Of a DNA stretch of 64,000 bases, positions 8,185 to 17,052 are shown in pieces; the stretch's first letter is position 1, and every line of letters starts with the position of its first letter. A program made the translations under genes and the position numbers. The DNA is taken from contig NZ_FOCE01000006.1 in the NCBI RefSeq assembly GCF_900110025.1, forward strand, positions 1-64,000, written 5' to 3'. The notes under the pieces are model-generated. The model worked only from the letters and a program-made list of their open reading frames with translations, was not told where the DNA came from and ran no database searches. Source of the stretch: Gemmobacter aquatilis. Lineage in GTDB: Bacteria; Pseudomonadota; Alphaproteobacteria; Rhodobacterales; Rhodobacteraceae.

Positions 8185-9931
8185 GATTGTCCGCCGCAAT
8201 GCCCTGAAAGCCCTGCTACCCCCCGCCAATGTGCCCCTTGCCGATTGGATCGAGTCCACGATCTACATTCCCGCCAGCGCGTCAGCCTTGCCAGGCAGAA
8301 TGCAGCTTTGGCCGTTCCAGCGCGGCTGGTGCGAGGCAATCGAAAATCCCGAGATCGAACGTATTACAATTCTGAAAGGAGCAAGGATCGGTTACACGCA
8401 ATGGCTCAGCGCCACGATTGCGCATTTTGTGGCAAACGCCCCCGCTCCGATCATCGCATTGCAACCCACTGCCGACGATGCAAGGGATTTCAGCGTTGAA
8501 CTGGAAGGCCTCTTCGAAGCCTCGCCCGATCTGCGCGGACTCATGTCTGACGATGCGGACGAGTCCGGGCGCAGCACAATGCTGGCGCGGCGCTTTCCGG
8601 GCGGCAGTCTCAAATTTCTTGCTGCGAAGTCGCCCCGCAACCTGCGCCGCCATACTGCGCGACTTCTCGCAATGGATGAAATCGACGGATACGAAATCAC
8701 CCAAGAAGGCGATCCGATCAAACTGGCGGAAATGCGAACCCTTACATTCCAGGACCGCAAAATTTTGGCTGGCTCGACTCCCGTGTTCGATTTCGGGCCG
8801 ATTTCGCGCCTATATTCCGAAAGCGACAAGCGGGTTTATGAATGCCGCTGCCCGTCATGCGGTGAACTCGGTGAAATCACTTGGGCGTCGATCCAATGGA
8901 AAGAAGGCGATCCAGATTCCGCCCATTGGGTTTGCCCTGTCGCGGGCTGTGTCGTGGAAGAGCGGTTCAAGCCGCAGATGGTCGCACAAGGCCGCTGGCG
9001 GGCGACTGCGCCCGAGGTGAAGGGTCATGCGGGCTTTGCCGTGAATTGCCTGATCAGCCCGCACCATAACGCCCGATGGGGCAAGCTGGCTGCGGAATTT
9101 CTGCTGGCAAAGCGCGCGCCCGAGACGCTGCAAGTGTTCACAAACACCATTTTGGGCCAGCCGTGGAAGGTCGAGGGCGAAGATTTCGACGAACACGAAC
9201 TTTTCGCCCGGCGTGAACCCTTCAGCTTGGACAAGCTACCGCCCGAAATCCTCTGGCTGACCGCAGGAGTCGACTGTCAGGACGACCGGCTGGAAATCGT
9301 CATCATGGGCCACACGGAAACCGATTGGCTGATCCTCGATCACCGCGTTTTCTGGGGGCCAATCGACGGCGAAACCGTCTGGCAGGAGGTGGATTCCCTG
9401 CTGAAAGAGACCTGGCAGCACCCGAACGGCGGCACGATCAGGATTGACGCTTGCGCGGTCGACTCGTCTGACGGCGGGCACCTCGAAACCGTCATGGGCT
9501 TCTGTCGCCCCCGTTTCGGGCGGCGTGTCGTGCCGATCAAAGGTGTTGCGGGCTTCTCACGCGCGCTTTTCCAGCGTTCCGCGACCAAGGGCCAGCATCT
9601 ATGGCTTGTGGGTGTCGATGCCGCGAAATCCGCGCTCTTCACCCGCGTTGGGCGTAATCAGGGCATCCGCTTTGGTGAAGCCCTGCCGCCCATCTTCTAT
9701 GAGCAATTCGCATCTGAGCGGCGCGTGGTGCGCTATGTGCGGGGCAAGCCGGAAGCCCGGTTCGAGCGGATCAAGGGAAAGCGCGCCGAGACACTTGACG
9801 CAAGCGTGTATGCGGTGGCCGTGCGCAACCTTATCGGGCAGAGTGTTGACAGGCGGGCCGAGGAACTGGCGAGTCAGGCCGCACCCAAGCGTCCGCCTGT
9901 CGTGATTAAAAGCAAATGGCTTGGAGGGTGA
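8174..9931 (+). CDS. Large terminase subunit (GpA family)
   Basis: This 585-residue packaging motor and headful/cos nuclease is of the phage lambda GpA type. The N-terminal ATPase has a Walker A-like KGARIGYT (residues 68-75) and a Walker B-like LLAMDEID. A zinc-binding pair, CRCPSCGE and later CPVAGC, lies in the middle. The C-terminal nuclease has acidic residues in GVDCQDDRLE and DACAVDSSDGGH. Length is close to the family norm (about 600). The gene overlaps terS and is followed directly by a small DUF2158 gene. An intact terminase of its own distinguishes this element from satellites that only redirect a helper's terminase. Confidence 0.93.
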   Translation: MGIEIVRRNALKALLPPANVPLADWIESTIYIPASASALPGRMQLWPFQRGWCEAIENPEIERITILKGARIGYTQWLSATIAHFVANAPAPIIALQPTADDARDFSVELEGLFEASPDLRGLMSDDADESGRSTMLARRFPGGSLKFLAAKSPRNLRRHTARLLAMDEIDGYEITQEGDPIKLAEMRTLTFQDRKILAGSTPVFDFGPISRLYSESDKRVYECRCPSCGELGEITWASIQWKEGDPDSAHWVCPVAGCVVEERFKPQMVAQGRWRATAPEVKGHAGFAVNCLISPHHNARWGKLAAEFLLAKRAPETLQVFTNTILGQPWKVEGEDFDEHELFARREPFSLDKLPPEILWLTAGVDCQDDRLEIVIMGHTETDWLILDHRVFWGPIDGETVWQEVDSLLKETWQHPNGGTIRIDACAVDSSDGGHLETVMGFCRPRFGRRVVPIKGVAGFSRALFQRSATKGQHLWLVGVDAAKSALFTRVGRNQGIRFGEALPPIFYEQFASERRVVRYVRGKPEARFERIKGKRAETLDASVYAVAVRNLIGQSVDRRAEELASQAAPKRPPVVIKSKWLGG

Positions 9932-9936
9932 TTAAA

Positions 9937-10134
9937 GTGAGCAATTTCAGTGTCGGCGATACTGTGGTTCCGAAAGGACGCATTTCCCCGAGGATGACCG
10001 TATCTGAAATCAATGGCGATAAAGCGCTTTGCCGGTGGCTTGATACAAAGCAAACGCAACACAAGGATTGGTTTTCGTTTGCTGAAATTTCGCCGCCGCC
10101 GCCCCCAGTCGGTCCAATGCGCGTCACATTCTAG
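9937..10134 (+). CDS. DUF2158-family small protein
   Basis: This 65-residue protein starts with FSVGDTVVPKG and continues MTVSEINGDKALCRWLD, the small beta-barrel pattern of DUF2158 (YodC-like) proteins, whose role is unknown. A proline run (SPPPPPVGP) forms the tail. GTG 9937 is chosen because GGAGG at 9923-9927 lies at the right distance. An ATG at 9916 would overlap the large terminase gene and lacks such a site. It is probably co-transcribed with the terminase genes. Confidence 0.6.
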   Translation: MSNFSVGDTVVPKGRISPRMTVSEINGDKALCRWLDTKQTQHKDWFSFAEISPPPPPVGPMRVTF

Positions 10135-10177
10135 TAGTAGACGTGGCGGCGGATCGACCATCGCCACTTATTCAAGG

Positions 10178-10657
10178 TCACTGTTTCCCGATCAGCGCCA
10201 GAACTTCAGCGAACTGATCGGGAGAAATCTTCCCCACAAATGAGCCTTTTGCCCCGATAATCTTGAACTCAATGCCCGTTTGTGCAGCTTGTTTGAACTG
10301 TGCTTCGGTCAGAACAAAGAGACCTTTCTCGGTTGTTATACAACCTCCGGCTCCCCCGCACATTCCAACATCGGTAGTAGTGTTCTTATATGGAAATTTT
10401 TTTCCGAAACTCCATACCTCTTGAGGGTGTATCCAGCCGTAATTAGAGATTAGCGTTTCCACGCCATATCCAACATCTCTATTGTAGAAAGCCCGGGCCT
10501 TTACGAAGTTCAAAAGGCCTGAGTAGGCATCAACAGTGCGTGAGAATACAACCGTCTGATTTGTATGCTCATCATAGACAACTTGCGGAGTGGTTTCGAC
10601 ACAAGCAGTTAATGCGGTTGCAATGGTGCCAGCCATTAGGAATTTTTTTAGACGCAT
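10178..10657 (-). CDS. Predicted lipoprotein, cargo gene of the element
   Basis: This 159-residue protein has a basic start, a hydrophobic segment and the lipobox LTAC, giving Cys19 as the lipidation site. It should therefore be exported and anchored in the cell envelope. The mature part has no recognised domain; it contains a pair of cysteines in MCGGAGGC and a C-terminal half with a KSF/GKI beta pattern. The gene runs against the packaging genes and is visibly richer in A and T than its neighbours, suggesting separate acquisition. Such single genes often alter the host surface or block other phages, but no function can be read from the sequence. Confidence 0.75.
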   Translation of the reverse strand: MRLKKFLMAGTIATALTACVETTPQVVYDEHTNQTVVFSRTVDAYSGLLNFVKARAFYNRDVGYGVETLISNYGWIHPQEVWSFGKKFPYKNTTTDVGMCGGAGGCITTEKGLFVLTEAQFKQAAQTGIEFKIIGAKGSFVGKISPDQFAEVLALIGKQ

Positions 10658-10779
10658 TTTTTCCTAGTAATTGATCTGTTTCAAAAAGTTTGCGTCTTCC
10701 GATGATTCTTGTCGTGTCGCGGCAGACTGCGCTGATAGCATGTGGGCAATCGCACTTCTACGCAATGGCTGTTTGCGTG

Positions 10780-11070
10780 TCATCGCCGAATCTCGACATA
10801 GGGCATAGCGCCGTCCAGCAGCGCGCTCCCCACGCTAGCCGCAGTTGCTGCAGCATCATCGTCGTCAATGTCTGTCACTTCCCGGCTGGATGCATAGAAC
10901 GGCATGGACATGAACTTGTCGCCATTCCGGCCCACAACAAGGCACGGATGCCAGCCTTCAACTGAGCGCCCACGGAACTGCACAAGGCGTTCCTCTGCCG
11001 TGGCAGGCCGTAGCCACCACTGCCGCTCTGGGAAGCGTTTTGCAAAGCGGCGATCAATCTTGGCTGTCAT
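10780..11070 (-). CDS. Hypothetical protein, 96 residues
   Basis: The product begins MTAKIDRRFAKRFPERQWW and ends in an acidic stretch followed by VGSALLDGAMPYVEIRR. I do not recognise a family. A longer frame begins at 11262, but the ATG at 11070 is preceded by AGAGGA at eight bases and starts a compositionally normal protein. The upstream extension is low-complexity. It sits beside the lipoprotein gene on the same strand, so the two may form the accessory module of the element. The basic N-terminal half with tryptophans could bind nucleic acid; this is only a guess. Confidence 0.6.
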   Translation of the reverse strand: MTAKIDRRFAKRFPERQWWLRPATAEERLVQFRGRSVEGWHPCLVVGRNGDKFMSMPFYASSREVTDIDDDDAAATAASVGSALLDGAMPYVEIRR

Positions 11071-11334
11071 TGGGCGGTCCTCTGTTGTCCTTATATAAAA
11101 CGACAAGGCCCCCGATCCACTGCCCCCGTAAAAGCCGGCTCGGGCGCGCGCAACCGCCAGGTGTTCGGTGGAGGACGAGACCGCCCGGCAGTGTCTTGGT
11201 GGCGGGGCCGATCCGTAGACCGCCCCCGCCCGTTCTTGCCAATCGAACTTTGGTGCAGTCATTGTAGTGGACCCTGGTTGACTTTACAACTCATATTAGA
11301 GTAATAGAGGCAAGACCGCCACGGAGTAGCCGAC

Positions 11335-11871
11335 ATGACCTTGAAAACCCTTGCCGAGATTGCCGCAGGCTTCGCCCGTATCGACGGAATCTCTGACGAA
11401 GATCACCCTGCCTTTGACAAATTCCTGCGCAACCTGACGCAACGCCATTTCCTGCCGCCGACCGAACAAGTCGGGCGGGCATTCCTCTATGATCCCGCCG
11501 CCGCTGTCACGATCAGGCTGGCCCAGATCGCCGCTGAATTCGGTCTACCCCGCACCACGATTGACGCTCTAGCGCGTTGGTTGAGTGGTTCAGGTGAGCG
11601 CAAGAAGCGCATTTCAGACAGTATGCTGAAAGGCGTGACATACGCCGAAGAGGCGCTTGACCGCGTGACAGCGGGCGAGACCTTTGCCGTCCATGTCATC
11701 ATGTGCGTTGACCGTTCGGTGATCGTGAAGCCCGACTGGGATCACCCCCGCAGCGAACACGCCGAAAATGCTCTTCGCCTGATCGGCAAAGGCCCGAAAG
11801 CGGAAATCGCCCGGTTCAGTCTGCCTGCATCCGCACTGATCGCGGAAATTCTGCCTTTCCTCAAAGGCTGA
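11335..11871 (+). CDS. Hypothetical protein between terminase and portal genes
   Basis: This 178-residue protein has no recognised family. It has a helical N-terminus (LAEIAAGFARIDGISDEDHPAF) and a helix-turn-helix-like segment LAQIAAEFGLPRTTIDALARWL at about residues 62-83. Its position six bases before the portal ATG implies co-translation with the head genes. It could be a DNA-binding regulator of the late genes or a scaffold-type factor. GGAG lies before the ATG at 11335. Confidence 0.7.
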   Translation: MTLKTLAEIAAGFARIDGISDEDHPAFDKFLRNLTQRHFLPPTEQVGRAFLYDPAAAVTIRLAQIAAEFGLPRTTIDALARWLSGSGERKKRISDSMLKGVTYAEEALDRVTAGETFAVHVIMCVDRSVIVKPDWDHPRSEHAENALRLIGKGPKAEIARFSLPASALIAEILPFLKG

Positions 11872-11876
11872 TCCGC

Positions 11877-13217
11877 ATGGGCCTGCTTGACCTTTTCCGC
11901 CGCCAGACTGCCCCGGCCCAGACACGCCGCTATGATGCGGCATCTGGTAGCCCGCGCCGGTTCAACGGTGGGGCGAGCCGTTTCGCGGGTTATGGCGCGG
12001 AAACGGTGGCGGCAGGCCCCAGCATCCGCAGTCGCGCCCGCCATGCTGCCGAGAACAACAGTCTCGCCGCCAGCGCAATCGGCGCATGGGTGGATGCAGC
12101 TATCGGCCCCGGCATAATGCCAACGAGCCAGCACCCTGACCCAGCCGTTCGGGTGATCCTGGACTCCTATTTCGCCAAATGGGCCAAGCGCGCCGATGCG
12201 TCGGGAAGGACTGACTTCTGGGGCCTGCAAGCCGCTGCGGTTCGCTCTGAGCGGATCGACGGCGAAAGCATGTTGCTATGGCGCGGTGCCAAGCTGCTGC
12301 ATCTGCCTGTTGAGCAAATTGCCTATCTAACCACAGACTCGGCGGTTGCCGGGGTTGAACTGGACGACGACGCAGGGGTAACGGGCTATTGGATTCACCC
12401 TTCCCGCCCTGATGGCCTGAACGGGCAATACGCACCACCAATCTTTGTGCCCGCCGAAGATGCACTTCACATCTTCCAGCCTTCAGGGCCGGGACAGGTG
12501 CGAGGCGTTAGCGCCCTTGCCCCTGTATTGCTGGCATTGTCGGAACTGGACGCAACCGAGGATGCGTTGATCACGCAAACGAAGATTGCCGCCTTGCTGT
12601 CGGTGATCCTGACCAATCAGAACGATCTGACGGGCGATGATCCATTGCAGGATGGCCAGGGACTTGAACCGGGCGCGGTTCTTCGCCTTCCGGGAAACTA
12701 CACAGTCACCACCGTCGCGCCGCAGCAATCGCAACAAGCCGGTGAGTTTCTGGCGCACCTTACCCGGCGTATCGCCGCAGGCGTGGGGGTGCCCGTGCAT
12801 CTCGTTGATGGGAACCTGAACCAAGCGAACTACAGTTCCTTGCGGGCCGCTCTGGTCTCGTTCCGCCAGCGCATCGAGCGTTATCAGTTTCAATGCCTTG
12901 TCCCGGCATTCCTCGATCCTGTTTGGCGGCGTGTCGCAACGCTGGCCGCGCTGGAACATGGCCTCGATGTAAACGACGATCTGTTTGCAGTGGAGCATAT
13001 CCCGCCAGCCCAACCTTGGGTTGATCCAGCCAAAGATGCGGAAGCCACACTAACCCTGATGGGGGCCGGTCTCATGTCACGCCGTCAGGCCGTGGCAAGC
13101 CTTGGCTACAGCATCGAAAAGCTGGACGCGGAAATCGCGGCAGATCGTCAGCGGGAGTCCGCCATGGGCCTCAGCTTCATTCAACAGTCAGTTGAACAAA
13201 AGGGCAGTAAAGCATGA
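11877..13217 (+). CDS. Portal protein (lambda GpB-like)
   Basis: This 446-residue protein begins with the hydrophobic GLLDLFRR and continues RSRARHAAENNSLAASAIGAWVDAAIGPGI, the typical entry of lambda-family portals. FVPAEDALHIFQPSGPGQVRG and YSSLRAALVSFRQRIE follow, both conserved in the family. As the twelve-subunit ring at one vertex it docks the terminase and lets DNA in and out. It is somewhat shorter than lambda GpB (533). Its end overlaps the next gene by four bases (ATGA), as expected for stoichiometric coupling with the capsid protein. Confidence 0.93.
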   Translation: MGLLDLFRRQTAPAQTRRYDAASGSPRRFNGGASRFAGYGAETVAAGPSIRSRARHAAENNSLAASAIGAWVDAAIGPGIMPTSQHPDPAVRVILDSYFAKWAKRADASGRTDFWGLQAAAVRSERIDGESMLLWRGAKLLHLPVEQIAYLTTDSAVAGVELDDDAGVTGYWIHPSRPDGLNGQYAPPIFVPAEDALHIFQPSGPGQVRGVSALAPVLLALSELDATEDALITQTKIAALLSVILTNQNDLTGDDPLQDGQGLEPGAVLRLPGNYTVTTVAPQQSQQAGEFLAHLTRRIAAGVGVPVHLVDGNLNQANYSSLRAALVSFRQRIERYQFQCLVPAFLDPVWRRVATLAALEHGLDVNDDLFAVEHIPPAQPWVDPAKDAEATLTLMGAGLMSRRQAVASLGYSIEKLDAEIAADRQRESAMGLSFIQQSVEQKGSKA

Positions 13218-15010
13218 ACAAACCGCTTCACCGTCTGACCGGAAATCCAGCAAAAGCCACGATCATCACCGCGCCCAAACCGATTGATACCACGGCAGGC
13301 GAACGCCATTTCCGCGCCATGCCACGCGTGGGCGATCTGGACGATAAGAGCCGAGAATTCCGGGCTGTGGTCGCCACCTCGACTCCGGTGCGGAGGCGTG
13401 ACGCCAAAGGGCCATACCTCGAAATCCTCGATCCTATCGGGCTTGAATACCGCGATAGCGACGACTTCCCGTTGCTGACCGATCATCGCCAAGCCGCCCG
13501 TGAAACTGTCGGGCGCGCATCCGGCCTTGTGGTCGACGGCCCCAGCGTCAGCGCCACCCTGCGCCTTGGGCAAGCTGACGACATAGAACCGATTTTCCAG
13601 CGCGTGAAAGATGGCGTCATTCGCCACGTTTCAGCCGGATACCAAGTTCTCGCATGGCGCGAGACCCGAGACCCTGACGGAACCCGAGTGAAGACGGCAA
13701 CGCGCTGGCGCTTGCTTGAAATCTCTCTGGTGCCGGTGCCTGCCGACCAAAACGCAATCATTCAACGGAGTGGCGCAATGCCCTTTGACTTTGAAACACG
13801 CGCGGCTCTTATCGACACGCTGCGCTCTGCCTGCAATCTGCCCGACACTTGGGGCGACGATTTGGCCGAAGAGGCTGTGACGGAAGAGCAAGTGCGCGAA
13901 GCCGCACGGGAAGCGATGCTGACCCGGCAGGCCCCGCAAATCCGCATCCGCCGCGATCACACTGACCCGGCCCAGATCCAGACCCGCGCTGCCGATGCTC
14001 TGGCCTTCCGCATGGCGGGCGGTGATCTGCCCGAGGCCAGCCGCGAATTCGTCAACATGTCGATGCGCGATCTTGCCGCCGATTGTCTGACCCGTTCCGG
14101 CGTTTCCGTTCGCGGCATGTCGGCGGATGAGGTGTTCAGCCGCGCACATGGCACCTCTGATTTCCCGCTGCTTGTCAGCAACGCCATGGGCAAGGTCGCC
14201 GCTCAGGCATACCAAGCCGCCGAAAGCCCGCTGAAGGCTCTGGCGCGTCAGCGGACGCTGCCGAACTTCAAAGAGTCCACCTCGATCCGCCTGGGCGAGA
14301 TGGGGCGGCTTCAGGAGATGACCGAACACGGCGAATTCAAGCATACCAGCCGCGCCGAAGCTGGCGAGAGCATGGCGCTGAAAACCTTCGGTCGCGCAAT
14401 CAACGTCAGCCGGAAGCTGCTGATCGACGATGATCTGGGCCTGCTGGGCGATATGACTGCCGCCATGGGTCAGGCTGCCGCCCAGACCGAAGCTGAAGAA
14501 ATGGTGGCCCTGCTGTCGGGCAACTCCGTTCTCTCGGACGGCAATCCCGTCTTCCACGCATCGCGTGGCAACCTCGCCACGGGCGCGCCCTCTGAACTGG
14601 ACGAAGGCGCACTGTCGGCAGCGCGTCAGCACATGCGCACCGTGAAGGGGCTGGACGGGAAAACGATCATCGACGCCAAACCGAAATTCCTGATCGTCGG
14701 GCCGGAACTCGAAACCCGCGCCGAAAAGCTGCTGGCCTCGATCTACGCCACCACGACCGACGATGTAGCCGCTTTCGCGGGCAAGCTGTCGCATGTCGTG
14801 GAACCGCGCCTTGCCGGTCCAGTCTGGTATCTGCTGGCTGATCCCGCCCGCGTGGCCTCTCTGCAATACGGCTATCTGTCGGCGGCTCAGGGCGTCCAGA
14901 TCCAGCGACAGGAGGCTTGGGATACGCTGGGCCTGAAGTATCGCGCATGGCTGGACTTCGGCTGCGGCTGGCTTGACTGGCGCGGCGCTTACCGTGCGGC
15001 AGGCGCGTGA
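13214..15010 (+). CDS. Prohead protease-major capsid protein fusion
   Basis: This 598-residue protein has two parts. Residues 30-165 resemble an HK97-type (S78) prohead protease, with a candidate catalytic His91 in LTDHRQAA and Ser140 in RHVSAGY. From about residue 190 there is a charged helical linker resembling a scaffold. From about residue 300 to the end it matches Mu gpT-like major head proteins (NFKESTSIRLGEMGRLQEM; FLIVGPELETRAEKLL). Known phages with this fusion release the capsid part by self-cleavage. This makes protease, scaffold and shell one open frame and fits a compact satellite genome. It is coupled to portal (four-base overlap) and to the gpW-like gene (one-base overlap). Confidence 0.9.
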   Translation: MNKPLHRLTGNPAKATIITAPKPIDTTAGERHFRAMPRVGDLDDKSREFRAVVATSTPVRRRDAKGPYLEILDPIGLEYRDSDDFPLLTDHRQAARETVGRASGLVVDGPSVSATLRLGQADDIEPIFQRVKDGVIRHVSAGYQVLAWRETRDPDGTRVKTATRWRLLEISLVPVPADQNAIIQRSGAMPFDFETRAALIDTLRSACNLPDTWGDDLAEEAVTEEQVREAAREAMLTRQAPQIRIRRDHTDPAQIQTRAADALAFRMAGGDLPEASREFVNMSMRDLAADCLTRSGVSVRGMSADEVFSRAHGTSDFPLLVSNAMGKVAAQAYQAAESPLKALARQRTLPNFKESTSIRLGEMGRLQEMTEHGEFKHTSRAEAGESMALKTFGRAINVSRKLLIDDDLGLLGDMTAAMGQAAAQTEAEEMVALLSGNSVLSDGNPVFHASRGNLATGAPSELDEGALSAARQHMRTVKGLDGKTIIDAKPKFLIVGPELETRAEKLLASIYATTTDDVAAFAGKLSHVVEPRLAGPVWYLLADPARVASLQYGYLSAAQGVQIQRQEAWDTLGLKYRAWLDFGCGWLDWRGAYRAAGA

Positions 15011-15225
15011 TGACCAGCGTCACCAAACTGCGGGAATACCGTGACCAGCTACAGGATGCCCGCTTCTCGGGCGTTCGCACCTTCCGCGACTCCAATGGTG
15101 AGGAAGTCACCTATCGGTCGCAAGGCGAGATCGAGCGGGCCATTGCCGCGATCGACTCGGAAATCCGCGCCCTGTCGCAGAAGCGCATGGGCCTTGTTTA
15201 CCTGCAAACCTCGAAAGGCTTGTGA
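15010..15225 (+). CDS. gpW-like head-tail joining protein
   Basis: This 71-residue, strongly charged, helical protein starts MTSVTKLREYRDQLQDARFSG and continues with VRTFRDSNGEEVTYRSQGEIERAI. The helix, beta-hairpin, helix layout and length are those of lambda gpW, which sits at the portal and completes the head for tail attachment. ATG 15010 overlaps the capsid stop codon by one base; a GTG at 15007 would add one residue. This is the only tail-related function seen, and it marks the place where helper tails would be accepted. Confidence 0.78.
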   Translation: MTSVTKLREYRDQLQDARFSGVRTFRDSNGEEVTYRSQGEIERAIAAIDSEIRALSQKRMGLVYLQTSKGL

Positions 15226-15226
15226 G

Positions 15227-15553
15227 ATGAAAAACTATATCCAGAAGGGCGACACGCTCACCATTCCGGCCCCGGCGGCTGTCGCTTCCGGCTTCCCGGT
15301 GATCGCGGGCGCAATTGTCGGCATTGCATCGGGTGGCGCTGCCAGCGGTGCCCCCGTCGATGTGGCAACCGTGGGCGTGTTCGAACTGCCCAAGGTGGCT
15401 GCCGATAACTTCGTAGTCGGTGCCGCCGTCTATTGGGATGTTACTGCTGAACTGGCGACCAGCACCGCGACCGACAACACCAAACTGGGCGTGGCTGTCG
15501 CCACCGCTGCCGCCTCGACCGCTTCCGTCAATGTCCGCCTGAGCGGCTTCTAA
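15227..15553 (+). CDS. DUF2190 capsid cement/decoration protein
   Basis: This 108-residue protein starts MKNYIQKGDTLTIPAPAAVA and continues with VIAGAIVGIASGGAASGAPV and VGVFELPKVA. This beta-rich, alanine- and glycine-rich pattern is that of DUF2190 proteins, which stabilise phage heads. ATG 15227 follows the gpW-like stop codon by one base. An upstream in-frame start at 15041 would overlap that gene and is not used here. Confidence 0.82.
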   Translation: MKNYIQKGDTLTIPAPAAVASGFPVIAGAIVGIASGGAASGAPVDVATVGVFELPKVAADNFVVGAAVYWDVTAELATSTATDNTKLGVAVATAAASTASVNVRLSGF

Positions 15554-15566
15554 GGAGGGCATCACC

Positions 15567-15755
15567 ATGGCGAAGATGTTCGCAAAGACACAGATCATCA
15601 TGCCGGATGATACGGTGATCCCCCGTGGCAAGGTATTCGACGCCACGCCGTTGCAGGCCAAGCAGTTCGATCACCTGAACGCAGCCCGGGCTGCAACAGA
15701 AGCCGAGATTGGGAAGGCTACTGCGGCTGAAGCTGCAAAGAACGGTCAAGCCTGA
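15567..15755 (+). CDS. Small hypothetical protein of the head gene cluster
   Basis: This 62-residue protein begins MAKMFAKTQIIMPDDTVIPRG and has a helical, alanine-rich tail. Similar small proteins are common next to DUF2190 genes in phages, but I cannot assign a function. GGAGGG precedes the ATG at about eight bases, and the gene is 13 bp downstream of the DUF2190 gene. Confidence 0.65.
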   Translation: MAKMFAKTQIIMPDDTVIPRGKVFDATPLQAKQFDHLNAARAATEAEIGKATAAEAAKNGQA

Positions 15756-15759
15756 TCAG

Positions 15760-16005
15760 ATGCAGACTCAAGTTCGCCCCTCTTCACCGATTGCACCGCC
15801 GACTCGGCGCGGGCTGTCGCGCGGAGAGGCGGCGGCTTACATCGGAGTCAGCCCTTCGACCTTCGACAAGATGGTGCAATCTGGCGAAATGCCCGGCCCA
15901 AAGCGCGTGTATGCCCGGACAATCTGGGATGTGCGCGCTTTGGATCTGGCGTTTGATGCCCTTCCGGGTGACGATTCAGCCCCCGAAACCAATGACTGGG
16001 ACTGA
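15760..16005 (+). CDS. Excisionase-like winged-helix DNA-binding protein
   Basis: This 81-residue protein has the pattern LSRGEAAAYIGVSPSTFDKMVQ followed by a short wing region (PGPKRVYARTIWDVRALD), typical of AlpA/Xis-type proteins of the MerR fold. It lies just upstream of the integrase gene, so control of excision is the likely role. ATG 15760 is used because the in-frame extension upstream overlaps the preceding gene. Confidence 0.75.
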   Translation: MQTQVRPSSPIAPPTRRGLSRGEAAAYIGVSPSTFDKMVQSGEMPGPKRVYARTIWDVRALDLAFDALPGDDSAPETNDWD

Positions 16006-16009
16006 AAGG

Positions 16010-17044
16010 ATGAAACTCTTACGCAAACCGCCCCGATACTGTCAGGGCTTCGAAGATCGTCACGGCACCTTCCGCTGGTATTACCGCCGCCCTGGCTTCC
16101 CCCGAAGCGCGCTTCCCGGCCTGCCATGGACGCCTGAATTTATGGCGGCATATGAGAAAGCCGCCAATGGCGAGAAGCTGGAAATCGGCGTGAAACAAAC
16201 CATTGCGGGCAGTGTATCCGCGCTTGTGGTCAGCTACTACAAGACCAGCGATTTCACCGGCCTGAGCGACTCCACCAAGACGACATATCGCGGCATCATC
16301 GAACGCTTCCGGGCAGAACATGGTGACAAGAGAGTCGCCCATCTGGAACGCAAGCACCTGCAAAAGCTTGTCAGCGACAAGGCGGCAACGCCCGCCGCTG
16401 CGAACAATATGCTGCGCATGGTGCATCTGCTGATGCGTCACGCTGTCGAATTGGGCTGGCGCGGTGACGATCCGACGCAAGGCGTTCGCAAGGTGAAGAA
16501 CAAGACGGCGGGCTTTCTCACATGGGAAGAGGATCACATTGCCACCTTTGAAGAACACCACAAGCCGGGCACCCGCGCGCATCTGGCGCTTATGCTTCTG
16601 CTCTACACAGGGCAGCGGCGCAGCGACGTGGTGCGCATGGGGCGGCAGCATGTCCGCAAAGGCATTCTGTCGATCACGCAACAGAAGACGGGGCAGGACG
16701 TTCATATCCCGTTGCATGATGATCTACGGGCAGTTCTCGACGCGCTGCCCCTCGATAATCTGAGTTTCCTAATGACCGCTCAGGGGCGACCCTTTACCCC
16801 ACCCGGATTCACGAACTGGTTCCGCGACATGGTGCGCGACGCTGGCTTGCCGGATGGGCTGTCACCGCATGGGCTGCGCAAGGCGACTTGCCGCAGGCTG
16901 GCGGAAGCGGGCTGCACACCGCACCAAATTATGGCTATCTCGGGCCATAAGTCGCTTGCCGAAGTGACCCGTTACACGGTCGCGGCAGGCCGAAAAGACC
17001 TCGCTGCGCAGGCAATGCTTGCGCTCGGGAAGAAAGAAGGGTGA
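16010..17044 (+). CDS. int: Tyrosine integrase of the element
   Basis: This 344-residue site-specific recombinase has the catalytic set Arg203 (YTGQRRSD), Lys226, His287-x-x-Arg290 (HGLR), His313 (SGHKS) and Tyr322 (TRYT). A SAM-like core-binding domain covers about residues 65-160. It should recombine the 16-bp tRNA-Ser core. The gene ends 80 bp before the intact tRNA, the usual integrase-next-to-tRNA layout. Two in-frame ATGs at 15992 and 16010 are possible; neither has a well-spaced ribosome site, and coupling to the excisionase-like gene, five bases upstream, is likely. Confidence 0.93.
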   Translation: MKLLRKPPRYCQGFEDRHGTFRWYYRRPGFPRSALPGLPWTPEFMAAYEKAANGEKLEIGVKQTIAGSVSALVVSYYKTSDFTGLSDSTKTTYRGIIERFRAEHGDKRVAHLERKHLQKLVSDKAATPAAANNMLRMVHLLMRHAVELGWRGDDPTQGVRKVKNKTAGFLTWEEDHIATFEEHHKPGTRAHLALMLLLYTGQRRSDVVRMGRQHVRKGILSITQQKTGQDVHIPLHDDLRAVLDALPLDNLSFLMTAQGRPFTPPGFTNWFRDMVRDAGLPDGLSPHGLRKATCRRLAEAGCTPHQIMAISGHKSLAEVTRYTVAAGRKDLAAQAMLALGKKEG

Positions 17045-17052
17045 CTATCAAC

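Noticed and set aside
15791-16009. Longer N-terminus for the integrase
   Set aside because: The 73 extra codons overlap the excisionase-like gene in another frame and are arginine- and serine-rich without domain character.
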